This document shows, piece by piece, positions 55,020-63,460 of a stretch of 63,460 nt of DNA (the first letter of the stretch is position 1; the number at the start of each line of letters is the position of its first letter). The notes below the pieces were generated by a model, which saw nothing but the letters and a program-made list of their open reading frames with translations, was not told the DNA's origin and did no database searches. The DNA comes from an uncultured Bacteroidota bacterium. GTDB lineage: Bacteria; Bacteroidota; Bacteroidia; Flavobacteriales; Flavobacteriaceae. The stretch lies in the NCBI GenBank assembly GCA_903913315.1, contig CAIWKX010000021.1, positions 1 through 63,460 of the forward strand. The letters run 5' to 3'. Both the position numbers and the translations under genes were made by a program.

Positions 55020-55907
55020 TTATTTAAATTGTTTAGAAACTTTCTCTGCTTTTTTACTCTCAGCATAATCATAAAAACCTTCACCCGATTTTACTCCAAG
55101 TTTTCCTGCCATTACCATATTTACTAAAAGTGGGCAAGGAGCATATTTTGGGTTTTTGAATCCGTCATACATTACGTTTAGAATAGACAGACAAACATCC
55201 AAGCCAATAAAATCGGCTAATTGCAAAGGTCCCATTGGATGTGCCATTCCTAGTTTCATTACGGTATCGATTTCTTGTACGCCAGCCACTCCATTATATA
55301 AAGTTTCGATAGATTCGTTAATCATAGGCATTAAGATTCTATTGGCTACAAATCCTGGATAATCGTTAACTTCTGTTGGCGTTTTTCCTAGTTTTTCTGA
55401 AAGTGTCATAATTATTTTAGTTACTTCATCTGAAGTATTATAACCACGAATAATTTCAACCAATTTCATAATTGGCACTGGATTCATAAAGTGCATTCCA
55501 ATCACGCGTTCAGGATGTACAACTTGAGCGGCAATTTGTGTGATAGAAATGGAGGAAGTATTTGTAGCCAAAATTACATTATGGTCACAAACTTCACTCA
55601 ATTGTTTGAAGATATTTAATTTTAAAGTTACGTTTTCAGTTGCTGCTTCCACCACTAAATCCGTTCCCACTACACCGTCTTTGATGTCAGTATAAGTAAT
55701 TATATTTCCAATTGTTTTGTGTTTATCTTCTTCTGTAATCGTTCCTTTAGAAACCATTCTATCAAGGTTAGCGGCGATTGTTGCCATTCCTTTTTCTAAA
55801 GATTTTTCAGAAATATCGATTAATTTTACGGTAAAACCACTTTGAGCAAAGGTATGCGCAATTCCATTGCCCATGGTTCCTGCGCCTATTACAGCTATTG
55901 TTTTCAT
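55020..55907 (-). CDS. 3-hydroxybutyryl-CoA dehydrogenase
   Basis: The 295-residue protein has the FadB/PaaH N-terminal NAD-binding motif IAVIGAGTMGNGIAHTFAQS, NTSSISITQIA, HFMNPVPIMKLVEIIRG (catalytic His region), and a C-terminal domain with LGMAHPMGPLQLADFIGLD and SGEGFYDYAESK. It oxidises L-3-hydroxyacyl-CoA (short chain). It is 9 bp downstream of the oxidoreductase gene, so the two may be co-transcribed. Confidence 0.93.
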   Translation of the reverse strand: MKTIAVIGAGTMGNGIAHTFAQSGFTVKLIDISEKSLEKGMATIAANLDRMVSKGTITEEDKHKTIGNIITYTDIKDGVVGTDLVVEAATENVTLKLNIFKQLSEVCDHNVILATNTSSISITQIAAQVVHPERVIGMHFMNPVPIMKLVEIIRGYNTSDEVTKIIMTLSEKLGKTPTEVNDYPGFVANRILMPMINESIETLYNGVAGVQEIDTVMKLGMAHPMGPLQLADFIGLDVCLSILNVMYDGFKNPKYAPCPLLVNMVMAGKLGVKSGEGFYDYAESKKAEKVSKQFK

Positions 55908-55916
55908 TATGTTAGT

Positions 55917-56894
55917 TTAGTTTGTTTTATTTTCATTCATAGAATCAATAATCATATAGGCCACTCTCAAGGCTTCAGTTCCATCTTCTAGGGTTACAAT
56001 TGGAGTAGTATTGTTATTGATGGCATCAGCAAAAGTGTCCAATTCGTCTAAAATAGCATTGTTTGGGGCTACTTCTGGATTTGCAAAATAGATTTGTTTC
56101 TTTTCGCCTTCAGCATTTTGCAAAATCATATCAAAATCACCTGGAACTTCTGGTGCTTCTTTCATTTTTACCACTTCACAGATTTTATCTAAATAATCTA
56201 CTGAAATGTAGGCGTCTTTCTGAAAGAAACGTGATTTACGCATATTCTTCATTGAAATTCTACTAGAAGTAATATTAGCCACGCAACCGTTTTCAAATTC
56301 AATTCGGGCATTGGCAATATCTGGTGATTGGCTTAAAACTGAAACACCACTAGCGTGAACGGCTTTCACTTTTGATTTCACCACACTTAAAATAGCATCA
56401 ATATCGTGAATCATTAAGTCTAAAACAACAGGAACATCTGTACCACGGGGATTGAATTCAGCCAAACGATGTGTTTCAATAAACATTGGGTTTTCAATCA
56501 TATCTTTTACAGCAATAAAAGCTGGGTTGAAACGTTCCACATGACCTACTTGGCCTTTTACATTATATTCTTTGGACAATGCAATTATTTCTTCAGCTTC
56601 TTCTACTGTAGTTGCAATCGGTTTTTCAATGAAAACGTGTTTACCACTTTTGATTGCCACTTTAGCACATTTGTAGTGCGAAAGGGTTGGAGTAACAATA
56701 TCGATAACCTCTACGGCATGAATTAATTTGGCAATAGTATCGAATTGTTTGTATCCAAATTCTTCTGCTATTTTAGCTCCGTTTTCTTGATTTTCGTCAT
56801 AAAAACCCACTAATTCATATTTTTCGGATTGTTGTAACAATCGTAGATGTATTTTTCCAAGGTGTCCGGCACCTAAAACGCCAACTTTAAGCAT
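55917..56894 (-). CDS. Gfo/Idh/MocA-family oxidoreductase
   Basis: The 325-residue protein has a Rossmann N-terminus (KVGVLGAGHLGKIHLRLL), the family motif HVFIEKPIATTVEEAEEII with catalytic EKP, and GHVERFNPAF and LMIHDIDAIL in the substrate domain. It is an NAD(P)-dependent dehydrogenase on a sugar-like substrate; the substrate is not clear from sequence. Confidence 0.93.
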   Translation of the reverse strand: MLKVGVLGAGHLGKIHLRLLQQSEKYELVGFYDENQENGAKIAEEFGYKQFDTIAKLIHAVEVIDIVTPTLSHYKCAKVAIKSGKHVFIEKPIATTVEEAEEIIALSKEYNVKGQVGHVERFNPAFIAVKDMIENPMFIETHRLAEFNPRGTDVPVVLDLMIHDIDAILSVVKSKVKAVHASGVSVLSQSPDIANARIEFENGCVANITSSRISMKNMRKSRFFQKDAYISVDYLDKICEVVKMKEAPEVPGDFDMILQNAEGEKKQIYFANPEVAPNNAILDELDTFADAINNNTTPIVTLEDGTEALRVAYMIIDSMNENKTN

Positions 56895-57027
56895 AAAAAA
56901 GTATTTTCAACAAAAATAAGATATTTGTTTCAAGTTTTGGGTTTCAATTTTCAAGTTTTTTTGGAATTTGGAATTTGTTTTTTGGATTTTTTACGTCTAT
57001 TTTTACACCAATTAATTAGTACCCCCA
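56895..57027. repeat. low-complexity gap between divergent genes
   Basis: The 133-bp gap contains TTTCAAGTTTTGGGTTTCAA and GGAATTTGGAATTTG direct repeats and TTTTTTGGATTTTTT. No clear promoter is picked out for either divergent gene. Confidence 0.35.
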
Positions 57028-57669
57028 TTGAAAGATACGAATAAGCATCAAGGACTTCGAAATCAACTCGCTAAACAACTTGAAGGAAAAGGAATTACGG
57101 ATAAAAATGTATTGGAAGCTATTAAAAAAATTCCAAGGCACTTGTTTCTTAATTCTAGTTTTGAGGATTTTGCTTATCAGGATAAAGCGTTTCCTATTGG
57201 AGCTGGTCAAACTATTTCACAACCCTATACTGTAGCGTATCAAAGTCAATTATTAGAAGTAAAAAAAGATCAAAAGATTTTAGAAATTGGAACTGGAAGC
57301 GGTTATCAAACAGCCGTTTTATGTCTTTTAGGGGCTAAAGTATATTCGATTGAACGTCAAAATGAATTGTTCAAAACCACTTCATTGTTATTACCTAAAT
57401 TGGGTATTAGACCCAAACATCTATCCTTTGGTGATGGGTATAAAGGATTACCAAATCACGCTCCATTCGATAGTATCATTGTTACTGCAGGCGCTCCCAT
57501 TATCCCACAACCATTGATGGCACAACTTAAGATAGGTGGAAGGTTGGTAATTCCTGTAGGAGATAAAGATCAAATCATGACCATGTTGATTCGTAAAAAT
57601 GAAACTCAATTTGAAAAACACGAGTTTGAAAATTTTAAATTTGTACCTCTTTTAGAAAATAAGAATTAA
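57028..57669 (+). CDS. pcm: protein-L-isoaspartate O-methyltransferase
   Basis: The 213-residue protein repairs isoaspartyl residues in aged proteins. Motifs are IKKIPRHLFLNSSFEDFAYQ, AFPIGAGQTISQPYTVAYQS, LEIGTGSGYQTAVLCLLGA (AdoMet binding) and VTAGAPIIPQPLMAQLKIGG. The start is a TTG at 57028 (codes KDTNKHQGLRNQLAKQ, the family N-terminus); no ATG lies in a usable position. The stop overlaps the convergent XRE gene by 4 bp. Confidence 0.95.
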   Translation: MKDTNKHQGLRNQLAKQLEGKGITDKNVLEAIKKIPRHLFLNSSFEDFAYQDKAFPIGAGQTISQPYTVAYQSQLLEVKKDQKILEIGTGSGYQTAVLCLLGAKVYSIERQNELFKTTSLLLPKLGIRPKHLSFGDGYKGLPNHAPFDSIIVTAGAPIIPQPLMAQLKIGGRLVIPVGDKDQIMTMLIRKNETQFEKHEFENFKFVPLLENKN

Positions 57670-58028
57670 AGATTAGAAAGTTTACTTTTTAGAATCTCAA
57701 TTTCTGATAAAATTTCAGAAATTTGATTTTCTTTACTTTCATCTTGATTTACTTTCACTCCTTTTTCTTGTAGCAATTCAATAATTGCTTGTATGGATTG
57801 TGTATTGAAATCGATAGTATGTAATAACTTTTGCTTGTACCAAGCTACCAGCAACTCATTCAAATTTATTTCTAGCAAAGAGGCTAATACTTTAATTTGG
57901 TTTTCTGTAGGAATCCGTTGTCCGCTTTCAAATTTACTAATTAGTGCAGGATCAATAGCTGTCAATCTCGCTAATTCATTAGTCTTGATTCCCTTTAATT
58001 CTCGAGCATTTTTTAGTAAATGCTTCAT
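57666..58028 (-). CDS. XRE-family transcriptional regulator
   Basis: The 120-residue protein has an N-terminal helix-turn-helix of the Cro/C1 type (LKNARELKGIKTNELARLTA, LISKFESGQRIPTENQIKVL) over residues 4-60. A short coiled-coil tail follows (about 90-118). It starts 2 bp after smpB ends, so it is likely read from the same transcript. The target is unknown; it is too small for a toxin-antitoxin partner pair, and no toxin gene is adjacent. Confidence 0.88.
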   Translation of the reverse strand: MKHLLKNARELKGIKTNELARLTAIDPALISKFESGQRIPTENQIKVLASLLEINLNELLVAWYKQKLLHTIDFNTQSIQAIIELLQEKGVKVNQDESKENQISEILSEIEILKSKLSNL

Positions 58029-58030
58029 GA

Positions 58031-58483
58031 TTAATAGGCTTTTTTGATTCTATCCAAATCACGTTTGGTATCTTGCTCTTTTAGCGATTCTCTTTTGTCA
58101 TACGTTTTTTTACCTCTGCAAAGACCGATTTCCAATTTGGCTAAACCTTTTTCATTGGTAAACAAACGAAGCGGTATAATAGTCAAACCTTTTGTTTCCA
58201 CACTTCGTGACAGTGACTTTAATTCTTTTTTATTTAGTAACAGTTTTCGTTCGCTTCTTGATTTGTGGTTGAATTGATTCCCAAAAGCATATTCTTCAAT
58301 ATACGTATTGATGGCAAAAAGCTCTCCATTATTAAATTCACAAAAACTTTCGGCAATTTGTGCTTTTCCTAATCGTATGGATTTTATTTCTGTTCCTGTT
58401 AAGACAATTCCAGCCGAAAAGGTTTCAATTATTTCATAATCGAATTTTGCTCTTTTATTAAGTATGTTGGCGACTTTTATCAT
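58031..58483 (-). CDS. smpB: SsrA-binding protein
   Basis: The 150-residue protein starts at ATG 58481-58483 ([19 protein letters not shown]); the in-frame ATG eight codons upstream gives an unlikely extension. Motifs are [37 protein letters not shown], and the C-terminal [20 protein letters not shown] tail. SmpB carries tmRNA to stalled ribosomes. The tmRNA gene itself is not visible here. Confidence 0.97.
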   Translation of the reverse strand: MIKVANILNKRAKFDYEIIETFSAGIVLTGTEIKSIRLGKAQIAESFCEFNNGELFAINTYIEEYAFGNQFNHKSRSERKLLLNKKELKSLSRSVETKGLTIIPLRLFTNEKGLAKLEIGLCRGKKTYDKRESLKEQDTKRDLDRIKKAY

Positions 58484-58593
58484 AATAGGTAGCAAATGTA
58501 CTAACAAAATAATGAAACAAAAAGTAATTTGTTTAATGGCAAAATTTTTTTTAAAGTATGATTTATATCAGTTTTTTTTAGAAAAAGGGGCTA

Positions 58594-58601
58594 TAAATTT
58601 G
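58594..58601 (+). promoter_or_regulatory. -7 box of the 58628 barrel gene
   Basis: TAAATTTG fits TAnnTTTG, 26 bp before the ATG. No TTG at the ideal -33 distance. Confidence 0.5.
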
Positions 58602-58627
58602 CCCTATAATTTTAAAACTAAAACAAA

Positions 58628-59242
58628 ATGAAAAAAATTTTATTGGTTGCAGCTTTAGCTTTAGTAGGTTTAACTGCAAATGCTCAAGACAAAAAAGAAA
58701 ATAAAGGATTACAAGGAACATGGTGGGCTGCGGGTGAATTATCATTCAATTCTCAAAAAACAGGGACTGCTAAAACAGATTCTAACATGATTTTACCAAT
58801 TGTTGGTACTTTTATTTCTCCATCTGTAACAGTAGGTCTTGGAATTGGTAATATTAGTTCTAAAACGGTTGATGGTACAGGTGTTACAACAGCAGAAGGG
58901 AATACTTTTGTTATTAAACCATTAATAAGAAAATATTGGAATGTATCTGGAGGTTTGTTTTTCTACGGTCAAGCTGCTTTACCAGTTATGATGGGAAAAG
59001 ATAAAATTTCTGATGAGAAAACTTCTTCTGTTGCATTGCAATTAGCTCCTGGTTTCGACTATGTGGTTACTAAATGGATGACAGTTGAAACTTCATTCAC
59101 TATTTTTAATGTTGGTTCTACTACTCAAACACCTACTGTTGGAGACAAAACCACAACATTTAATTTTAGTGCAAATCCTATGAATTCAGTTTCCGACAGA
59201 CAAGTTGGTAACTTACAAGTAGGTGTTAAATTTTTATTCTAA
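58628..59242 (+). CDS. outer-membrane beta-barrel protein
   Basis: The 204-residue protein has a signal peptide (LLVAALALVGLTANAQ) and then a barrel with GTWWAAGELSFNSQKTG, TVGLGIGNISS and YFYGQAALP-like strands (GGLFFYGQAALPVMMG). The terminal strand is NLQVGVKFLF, ending in Phe as barrel proteins do. Such small barrels are abundant in Bacteroidota, and no specific role can be given. It is monocistronic, with a -7 box and a terminator. Confidence 0.87.
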   Translation: MKKILLVAALALVGLTANAQDKKENKGLQGTWWAAGELSFNSQKTGTAKTDSNMILPIVGTFISPSVTVGLGIGNISSKTVDGTGVTTAEGNTFVIKPLIRKYWNVSGGLFFYGQAALPVMMGKDKISDEKTSSVALQLAPGFDYVVTKWMTVETSFTIFNVGSTTQTPTVGDKTTTFNFSANPMNSVSDRQVGNLQVGVKFLF

Positions 59243-59299
59243 TTATTTTTAGATATATTTAGAGTTATTGGTTAGTTCCGATTAATTTCGGACGGAAAG

Positions 59300-59329
59300 G
59301 TCACCATTTCATAGTGGTGACTTTTTTTT
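59300..59329 (+). terminator. terminator of the barrel gene
   Basis: GTCACCA, loop TTTCATAG, TGGTGAC, then eight Ts. Confidence 0.85.
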
Positions 59330-59345
59330 GTGTTATATTTGTCTT

Positions 59346-59579
59346 ATGGAACAACAAAAATCAAAAGATCCTTTACACGGAATTACGCTTCAAATTATTG
59401 TAGAGCAATTAGTTGATTTTTATGGATTTGATACCTTAGGAGAATTGATAAAAATTAAATGTTTTACGGATAATCCAACTATAAAATCTAGCTTAACCTT
59501 TCTTCGTAAAACCGATTGGGCACGAAAAAAAGTAGAGGAGTTATATATTAGAACACTGCCTAAATTAAAAACCCTTTAA
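59346..59579 (+). CDS. VF530-family (DUF2132) DNA-binding protein
   Basis: The 77-residue protein starts at ATG 59346 (MEQQKSKDPLHGITLQIIVE); a possible start at 59328 lies inside the terminator. It matches the VF530 pattern: KDPLHGITL, LVDFYGFDTLGELIKIKCF and SSLTFLRKTDWARKKVEELY. Members bind DNA in vitro; the biological role is unclear. Monocistronic. Confidence 0.9.
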   Translation: MEQQKSKDPLHGITLQIIVEQLVDFYGFDTLGELIKIKCFTDNPTIKSSLTFLRKTDWARKKVEELYIRTLPKLKTL

Positions 59580-59603
59580 ATGTATTTTATTTAAAGGGTT
59601 TCA
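59569..59603. terminator. terminator between convergent genes
   Basis: AAACCCTTTAAAT, loop GTATTTT, ATTTAAAGGGTTT. It overlaps the last codons of the VF530-type gene and faces the minus-strand gene ending at 59610. Confidence 0.75.
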
Positions 59604-59609
59604 CTATTT

Positions 59610-61133
59610 TTAGTTTTCAGCAATTCCTCTCCATTTTCTTATTTTTATTGTAAACAGGAGCATCATTAGAAAAATGAATGCAACATTAACCCATAGTAAC
59701 TCCAAATCATATTTCTTTAAAAAGGATATTAAAGGATAGTTTTTCTCTCTTACTACAATGTCTTGAATATAATTATAATTACTAACTTTTTTTGCTATTT
59801 CTAAAACTAATGCATAGACAATAGGCCCGAAAATGGGTAAGATCCAAAGTATTAGATTTACCGTTATTCCTGAAATTCTTTTGTCTTTATTATTGCGTAT
59901 TATAATAAAAAAATAAATAATCAATAACAGGAATAGAATAACTATGGTCGTTGGATAAATAAATTTTGAATTGCATATAGCGGTTATTATTCCAACAAAA
60001 ATATTTAATACAGCCATTGCAACAAAAGTTATCAGCCAATTTCTGCCAGAACTAATTCTAAAAGAAAAGAATAGCAATGATAATCCAATTGCAACAAATA
60101 ATGTTACTAAAAGAGATTGAAAATTTGCATTAGATTTTACCCAACTATCGGCTATAGTTTCATAAGAATGTTTTAAGGACTCTTCTGGAACATAGTATCT
60201 ATTGCATAGATAAAGATTATTGTTTATTGTTTTATAGTATTGTTCAGTAGAATCAATTTTGTTTTTACTATTATCATAAACTAGTTCAAATTCTTTGCTA
60301 CCAATATTTTTATATTTTTCATATTTTGGATAATCATAAATTAATTCAAACCACTGATTTTCACTTATGTTCGCTTTTAATTTATGTTCTTTTGCAATGG
60401 CTAAATATTTTTTGAATAACAATTTTAGTTCTTCTTTTTTATTATCTACTAGCCAATCTTTTATCTTTATTTTTCGCAGAGAATCTTCTTTAAATCCAAA
60501 AAAACTATAAGAATTAATGTTTTTGTTGAGCAATGAGAAATTATGATATTTTATACCTCTATATAAGAAAAAATCTTGTGGTTTTGCAGCAGTGTCGTTA
60601 GGAAGTCTAGCACCCTTATCCGTAGCTTTATCCATTAGTTCATCACTATCATAATCAATGTTATAAGAATATGAACCATTAATAAAGAATGATGCTTCAC
60701 TTAATATTTCGCATCGTTCTTTGGCTTCCTTTTCTGAATAATAACTTCTTATTCGTACATCTTTTCCATAATAATAGGCTAAAATAAATGAACTGTTTAG
60801 AAAGCAAATCAGTAAAATTAACAACCACTCTTTATAGAGAGAAAAACTGTTTTTTGGATAGAATGATTTTAAGGCATTGTTTTTTAGATAATTTATAAGC
60901 CAAAGAATGATTACTAAAAGAGAGATAAGAATACTAAAAAAAATGGTAAATCCATCGCCTTTGTGGTAAGTATAATTATCATTAGTTTCCATAAAATTAA
61001 TAGCACCATTAGTATATCCTATTACAAAAAATATAAGATTAAGTACAATCAAAATGCAACTAAGGGGAACAATCTTTAAATTCCATAATAATGGATGATT
61101 GATCAGTAAATATTTTTGAATATTTTTAAACAT
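59610..61133 (-). CDS. large multi-span membrane protein, probable partner of the ABC ATPase
   Basis: The 507-residue protein has about nine hydrophobic helices. Two or three lie at the N-terminus (about 24-40, 63-82, 101-120), then a large extracytoplasmic domain (about 125-330) without cysteine pairs, and further helices at about 345-500. It begins FKNIQKYLLINHPLLWNLKI, a start I also associate with ABC-linked permeases in this phylum. It is 11 bp after the ABC ATPase gene. It probably forms the membrane half of an exporter, with unknown substrate. Confidence 0.7.
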   Translation of the reverse strand: MFKNIQKYLLINHPLLWNLKIVPLSCILIVLNLIFFVIGYTNGAINFMETNDNYTYHKGDGFTIFFSILISLLVIILWLINYLKNNALKSFYPKNSFSLYKEWLLILLICFLNSSFILAYYYGKDVRIRSYYSEKEAKERCEILSEASFFINGSYSYNIDYDSDELMDKATDKGARLPNDTAAKPQDFFLYRGIKYHNFSLLNKNINSYSFFGFKEDSLRKIKIKDWLVDNKKEELKLLFKKYLAIAKEHKLKANISENQWFELIYDYPKYEKYKNIGSKEFELVYDNSKNKIDSTEQYYKTINNNLYLCNRYYVPEESLKHSYETIADSWVKSNANFQSLLVTLFVAIGLSLLFFSFRISSGRNWLITFVAMAVLNIFVGIITAICNSKFIYPTTIVILFLLLIIYFFIIIRNNKDKRISGITVNLILWILPIFGPIVYALVLEIAKKVSNYNYIQDIVVREKNYPLISFLKKYDLELLWVNVAFIFLMMLLFTIKIRKWRGIAEN

Positions 61134-61144
61134 AATTTGTGGTT

Positions 61145-62308
61145 TTAAGAGACAAAAAAGCGTCGTGTTGAGTTGGATATATTTCTAAAATATTTGAGTG
61201 GAATGTTGTGTTCAATTACCAATTGCATAAAATTGTATATTGAAATACTTTCAGGGAAATTTACAATATAAGTACCTCCATTAAATTGTAATGAAACCAT
61301 ATTTAATTTTGAAAATACGTCACCCAATTGACTTTGTGACCAATCACTTTCAAACTCTATGACTAAAGCTGCTTCCGACTGCGGTTCGTTTTCAAGATTA
61401 TTTTTTTCATGTAAGTTTTTCTGTTTTCCATTTTTTAAGAAGATTACTTGGTCTGATGTTTTTTCAACTTCGTACAATTGTTGAGAACTTAAAATAATTC
61501 CAATTGGTCTAAAAGGCGATTTAGCTATTGTTCTAAAATCTTCCAAAACGGTTTGTTGTGCTAAAATATCTAAATTAGCCAAAGGTTCATCAATCAACAA
61601 AATTTTTGGTTTTCTAAGTAACATTCTTGCTAGTTCAAAACGCATCTTGTATCCAGAAGATAAACTTTTCCAACTATGATTTCTGAATTTACGCAATCCT
61701 AAACGAGCAATTATTAATTCAACCAGCACTTCATTTTCTTCTGGTTGATATCCATAACTAGAAGCAGTGAATTGTAAATTTTCAAACATTGAGCCATACC
61801 AAGTATCGGTTCGTTGAGGAATATAAACAAGTTTAGTTCTCAAGTCATAGTTATCCTCATATTTAAAATTATAGTTTACACTTCCAGCAGTAGGATAGAG
61901 TTCTCCACATAAAGTTCTAAGTAACGTTGTTTTTCCGTTTCCGTTTTCTCCAACCAATCCCAAAATTTCACCTTGATGTAATTCTAGTTCAATCGGTCCA
62001 AGTCCAAAACTTGAAGTGCCATAATTCTTTTGTAATTTTGATGTTGTGACTAAAACTATTTTTTCAGCAATAGGTTTATGGACTAATGAAGCATGCAAAT
62101 CGGTCAATATTGCGTGGTACTTTTCTTTTTTTGCTTCAATATTTGTTTCGTTTTGATCTAACCAATTTAAAAAAGCATTTGTTTTTTTATATTGATTTAA
62201 ATCTTCTGTGTCAAGAGTTAAATCAATAATTCTTTTGGTAAGAATTAAAAAATCTTCAAATTTTAAAAAAGTTTGTAATTCTTGGTATTGTTTTTCAAAT
62301 TCGTTCAT
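61145..62308 (-). CDS. ABC ATPase with N-terminal helical extension
   Basis: The 387-residue protein has a roughly 100-residue helical N-terminus of unknown type. An ABC domain follows: Walker A GENGNGKTTLL (about 136-146), Q-loop in YIPQRTDTWYG, Walker B ILLIDEPLANLD and a switch region LSSQQLYEVEK. The signature is SLSSGYKMRFELARML, so the usual LSGGQ is LSSGY here. The D-loop and catalytic Glu remain. A C-terminal domain of about 80 residues follows. Its partner is the membrane protein just downstream. Confidence 0.9.
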   Translation of the reverse strand: MNEFEKQYQELQTFLKFEDFLILTKRIIDLTLDTEDLNQYKKTNAFLNWLDQNETNIEAKKEKYHAILTDLHASLVHKPIAEKIVLVTTSKLQKNYGTSSFGLGPIELELHQGEILGLVGENGNGKTTLLRTLCGELYPTAGSVNYNFKYEDNYDLRTKLVYIPQRTDTWYGSMFENLQFTASSYGYQPEENEVLVELIIARLGLRKFRNHSWKSLSSGYKMRFELARMLLRKPKILLIDEPLANLDILAQQTVLEDFRTIAKSPFRPIGIILSSQQLYEVEKTSDQVIFLKNGKQKNLHEKNNLENEPQSEAALVIEFESDWSQSQLGDVFSKLNMVSLQFNGGTYIVNFPESISIYNFMQLVIEHNIPLKYFRNISNSTRRFFVS

Positions 62309-62317
62309 ATCTTATTT

Positions 62318-62878
62318 TTATCGTTTAAAATTTCTTTTTAGAAGCGAATAAATTACAGTATCCCAAAATTTACCTTCCCACAATTCATTTTCTAGAATAT
62401 GGGCTTCTTTTACAAAACCATTTTTCTGTAATACTTTTTCTGAAGCTATATTATCAGGGTCAATAACGCCTTCAATAGAATGCATTTGCAAATCATCAAA
62501 GCCATATTGCAAAACTGCCTTTACTGCTTCTGTAACGTAACCTTGTCCATTATATTGTGGTAGAATCATATAGCCTATTTCGCAACGATGGTTTTCGGGT
62601 TGTATTCTATAATGGCCTATCACACCAATTAGTTTGGGATTTCCTTTTATCGTTATCGCCCAATTGATACCTTCGTTTCTCTCGATTTTATCATCAATCA
62701 ATTTGATGTGTGCCAAAGCTTCGTCAGCATTAGTAACCAAAGGACGCGGAATGTACTTCATAGTTTCTGGATTACCACGAAGTTCCAAAATTTCATTTAC
62801 ATCATCATAGGATACTTTTCTTAGAAGTAATCGCTCGGTTTCTAAATTCTTAAACGGATGAAAATTGATGGTTAGCAT
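62318..62878 (-). CDS. GNAT-family N-acetyltransferase (RimJ/RimL-like)
   Basis: The 186-residue protein has LETERLLLRKVSYDDVNEIL, MKYIPRPLVTNADEALAHI, YRIQPENHRCEIGYMILPQY with the acetyl-CoA region GYVTEAVKAVLQYGF, and VLQKNGFVKEA. Such enzymes acetylate ribosomal proteins or small molecules; the substrate is unknown. It is 9 bp upstream of the ABC ATPase and may be co-transcribed. Confidence 0.92.
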   Translation of the reverse strand: MLTINFHPFKNLETERLLLRKVSYDDVNEILELRGNPETMKYIPRPLVTNADEALAHIKLIDDKIERNEGINWAITIKGNPKLIGVIGHYRIQPENHRCEIGYMILPQYNGQGYVTEAVKAVLQYGFDDLQMHSIEGVIDPDNIASEKVLQKNGFVKEAHILENELWEGKFWDTVIYSLLKRNFKR

Positions 62879-62931
62879 GATTTATTTAATTTTAGGTGCT
62901 ATTTTGATTTAGCATTCATTTTCAACAGATT

Positions 62932-63460
62932 TTAAATTAGCAACAATACATAGCCCAAAAGCGAACCACCTATCACTATCAAAGCACTATTTATTTTTCG
63001 ATAGCCAAAAGTTAAGGTGATACCTATTAATGCAATAACAATTGTGCGCCAATCGTTTATGGTGTCTTTGCCCATTAGAAAGCAAATGGAAACAATAATG
63101 GCTACTGAAGCTACATTTACGGCATCCAGAAAGACAGAAAACAATTTGGAGTTTCGCATTTTCTTTACCAATGGATTAAGTAGTGCCACAAATAGAAATG
63201 AAGGCAGAAAAATTCCGATGGTTGCTATCAAAGCACCCCACCATCCGTTGATTTGATACCCAATAAATGTTACAGATGAAAAAACAGGACCGGGTGTAAA
63301 TTGTCCAACGGCAATAGCATCGATAAGTTGTTGTCTCGACAATAATCCGGTGGCTACTAATTCGCTGTCAAGAAAAGCAAATAGCACATACCCACTTCCA
63401 TACAATATAGCTCCTATTTTAAGAAATATTAAAAATAAATTGATATTGCTTGCCGATAGA
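62932..63460 (-). CDS. chrA: chromate transporter, truncated at window edge
   Basis: The visible part is about 176 codons and runs off the right edge, with the frame open upstream (IFLKIGAILYGSGYVLFAFL). It contains LLSRQQLIDAIAVGQFTPGP, VFSSVTFIGYQINGWWGALI and several membrane helices, the second half of the CHR family. ChrA-type proteins export chromate or related anions, although many family members have no proven metal role. The beginning of the gene is outside the window. Confidence 0.88.
   Translation of the reverse strand, partial: LSASNINLFLIFLKIGAILYGSGYVLFAFLDSELVATGLLSRQQLIDAIAVGQFTPGPVFSSVTFIGYQINGWWGALIATIGIFLPSFLFVALLNPLVKKMRNSKLFSVFLDAVNVASVAIIVSICFLMGKDTINDWRTIVIALIGITLTFGYRKINSALIVIGGSLLGYVLLLI

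Noticed and set aside
57666..58028. Toxin-antitoxin module around the XRE regulator
   Set aside because: The neighbours are smpB and pcm. No toxin-like small gene is adjacent.

Overview
The window is an ordinary chromosomal segment of a flavobacterium (Bacteroidota, Flavobacteriaceae, most like Flavobacterium). The evidence is the low GC content, A-rich start-codon contexts instead of Shine-Dalgarno sites, several TAnnTTTG-type -7 promoter boxes, type IX secretion system (T9SS) sorting domains, PorD, Rpb6-type omega, FabV, and the DUF6913-dapA-bamD-omega-coaBC-porD-recN order. I see no prophage, insertion sequence, CRISPR array or rRNA operon. One tRNA-Arg(ACG) is present.

Region 1 (1-16 kb) is accessory and stress-related. 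After an OsmC peroxidase and a 21-bp repeat array comes a block of envelope and stress genes: BON protein, SHOCT protein, lmo0937-type peptide, beta-barrel, YtxH protein, two lipoproteins, a double-domain DUF3494 (ice-binding type) secreted protein, a lipoprotein with three Ig-like domains plus DUF3494, and an OmpA-type barrel. Four transcription units in this block start with the same upstream element, TGTAA(C/T)A-N23-CTTTG with invariant spacing, and all four end at intrinsic terminators. I read this as one regulon driven by an alternative sigma factor or activator. Two paralogous proteins that carry a histidine-kinase dimerisation (DHp) helix pair but no ATPase domain lie in and beside the block. 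A phosphatidylserine-decarboxylase-like/catalase/membrane-protein operon follows.

Region 2 (16-27.5 kb) holds apt, a 46-residue conserved-looking small gene, a 1697-residue T9SS type-B surface protein, an ABC-2 exporter pair, a second 21-bp repeat array, nadC, a YihY/BrkB membrane protein and a DUF2147 protein.

Region 3 (27.5-50 kb) is core housekeeping: priA, a LytTR response regulator, rpsF-rpsR-rplI, ligA, two YhhN-like membrane proteins, a 5'-nucleotidase split into two genes in reversed domain order, the dapA-to-recN cluster, fabV, a fused glycosyltransferase/dephospho-CoA kinase gene, and an RprXY-like two-component system with a possible autoregulatory operator.

Region 4 (50-63.5 kb) is mainly minus-strand: acyl-ACP thioesterase, miaA, an exonuclease/GIY-YIG fusion, a YggS-type PLP protein, a DUF1015 protein, 3-hydroxyacyl-CoA dehydrogenase, a Gfo/Idh/MocA oxidoreductase, an XRE regulator and smpB. 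pcm, a beta-barrel and a VF530-type protein are on the plus strand. The window ends with a GNAT/ABC-ATPase/large-membrane-protein operon and a truncated chromate transporter.

All functions are read by eye from the sequence; no database search was run.
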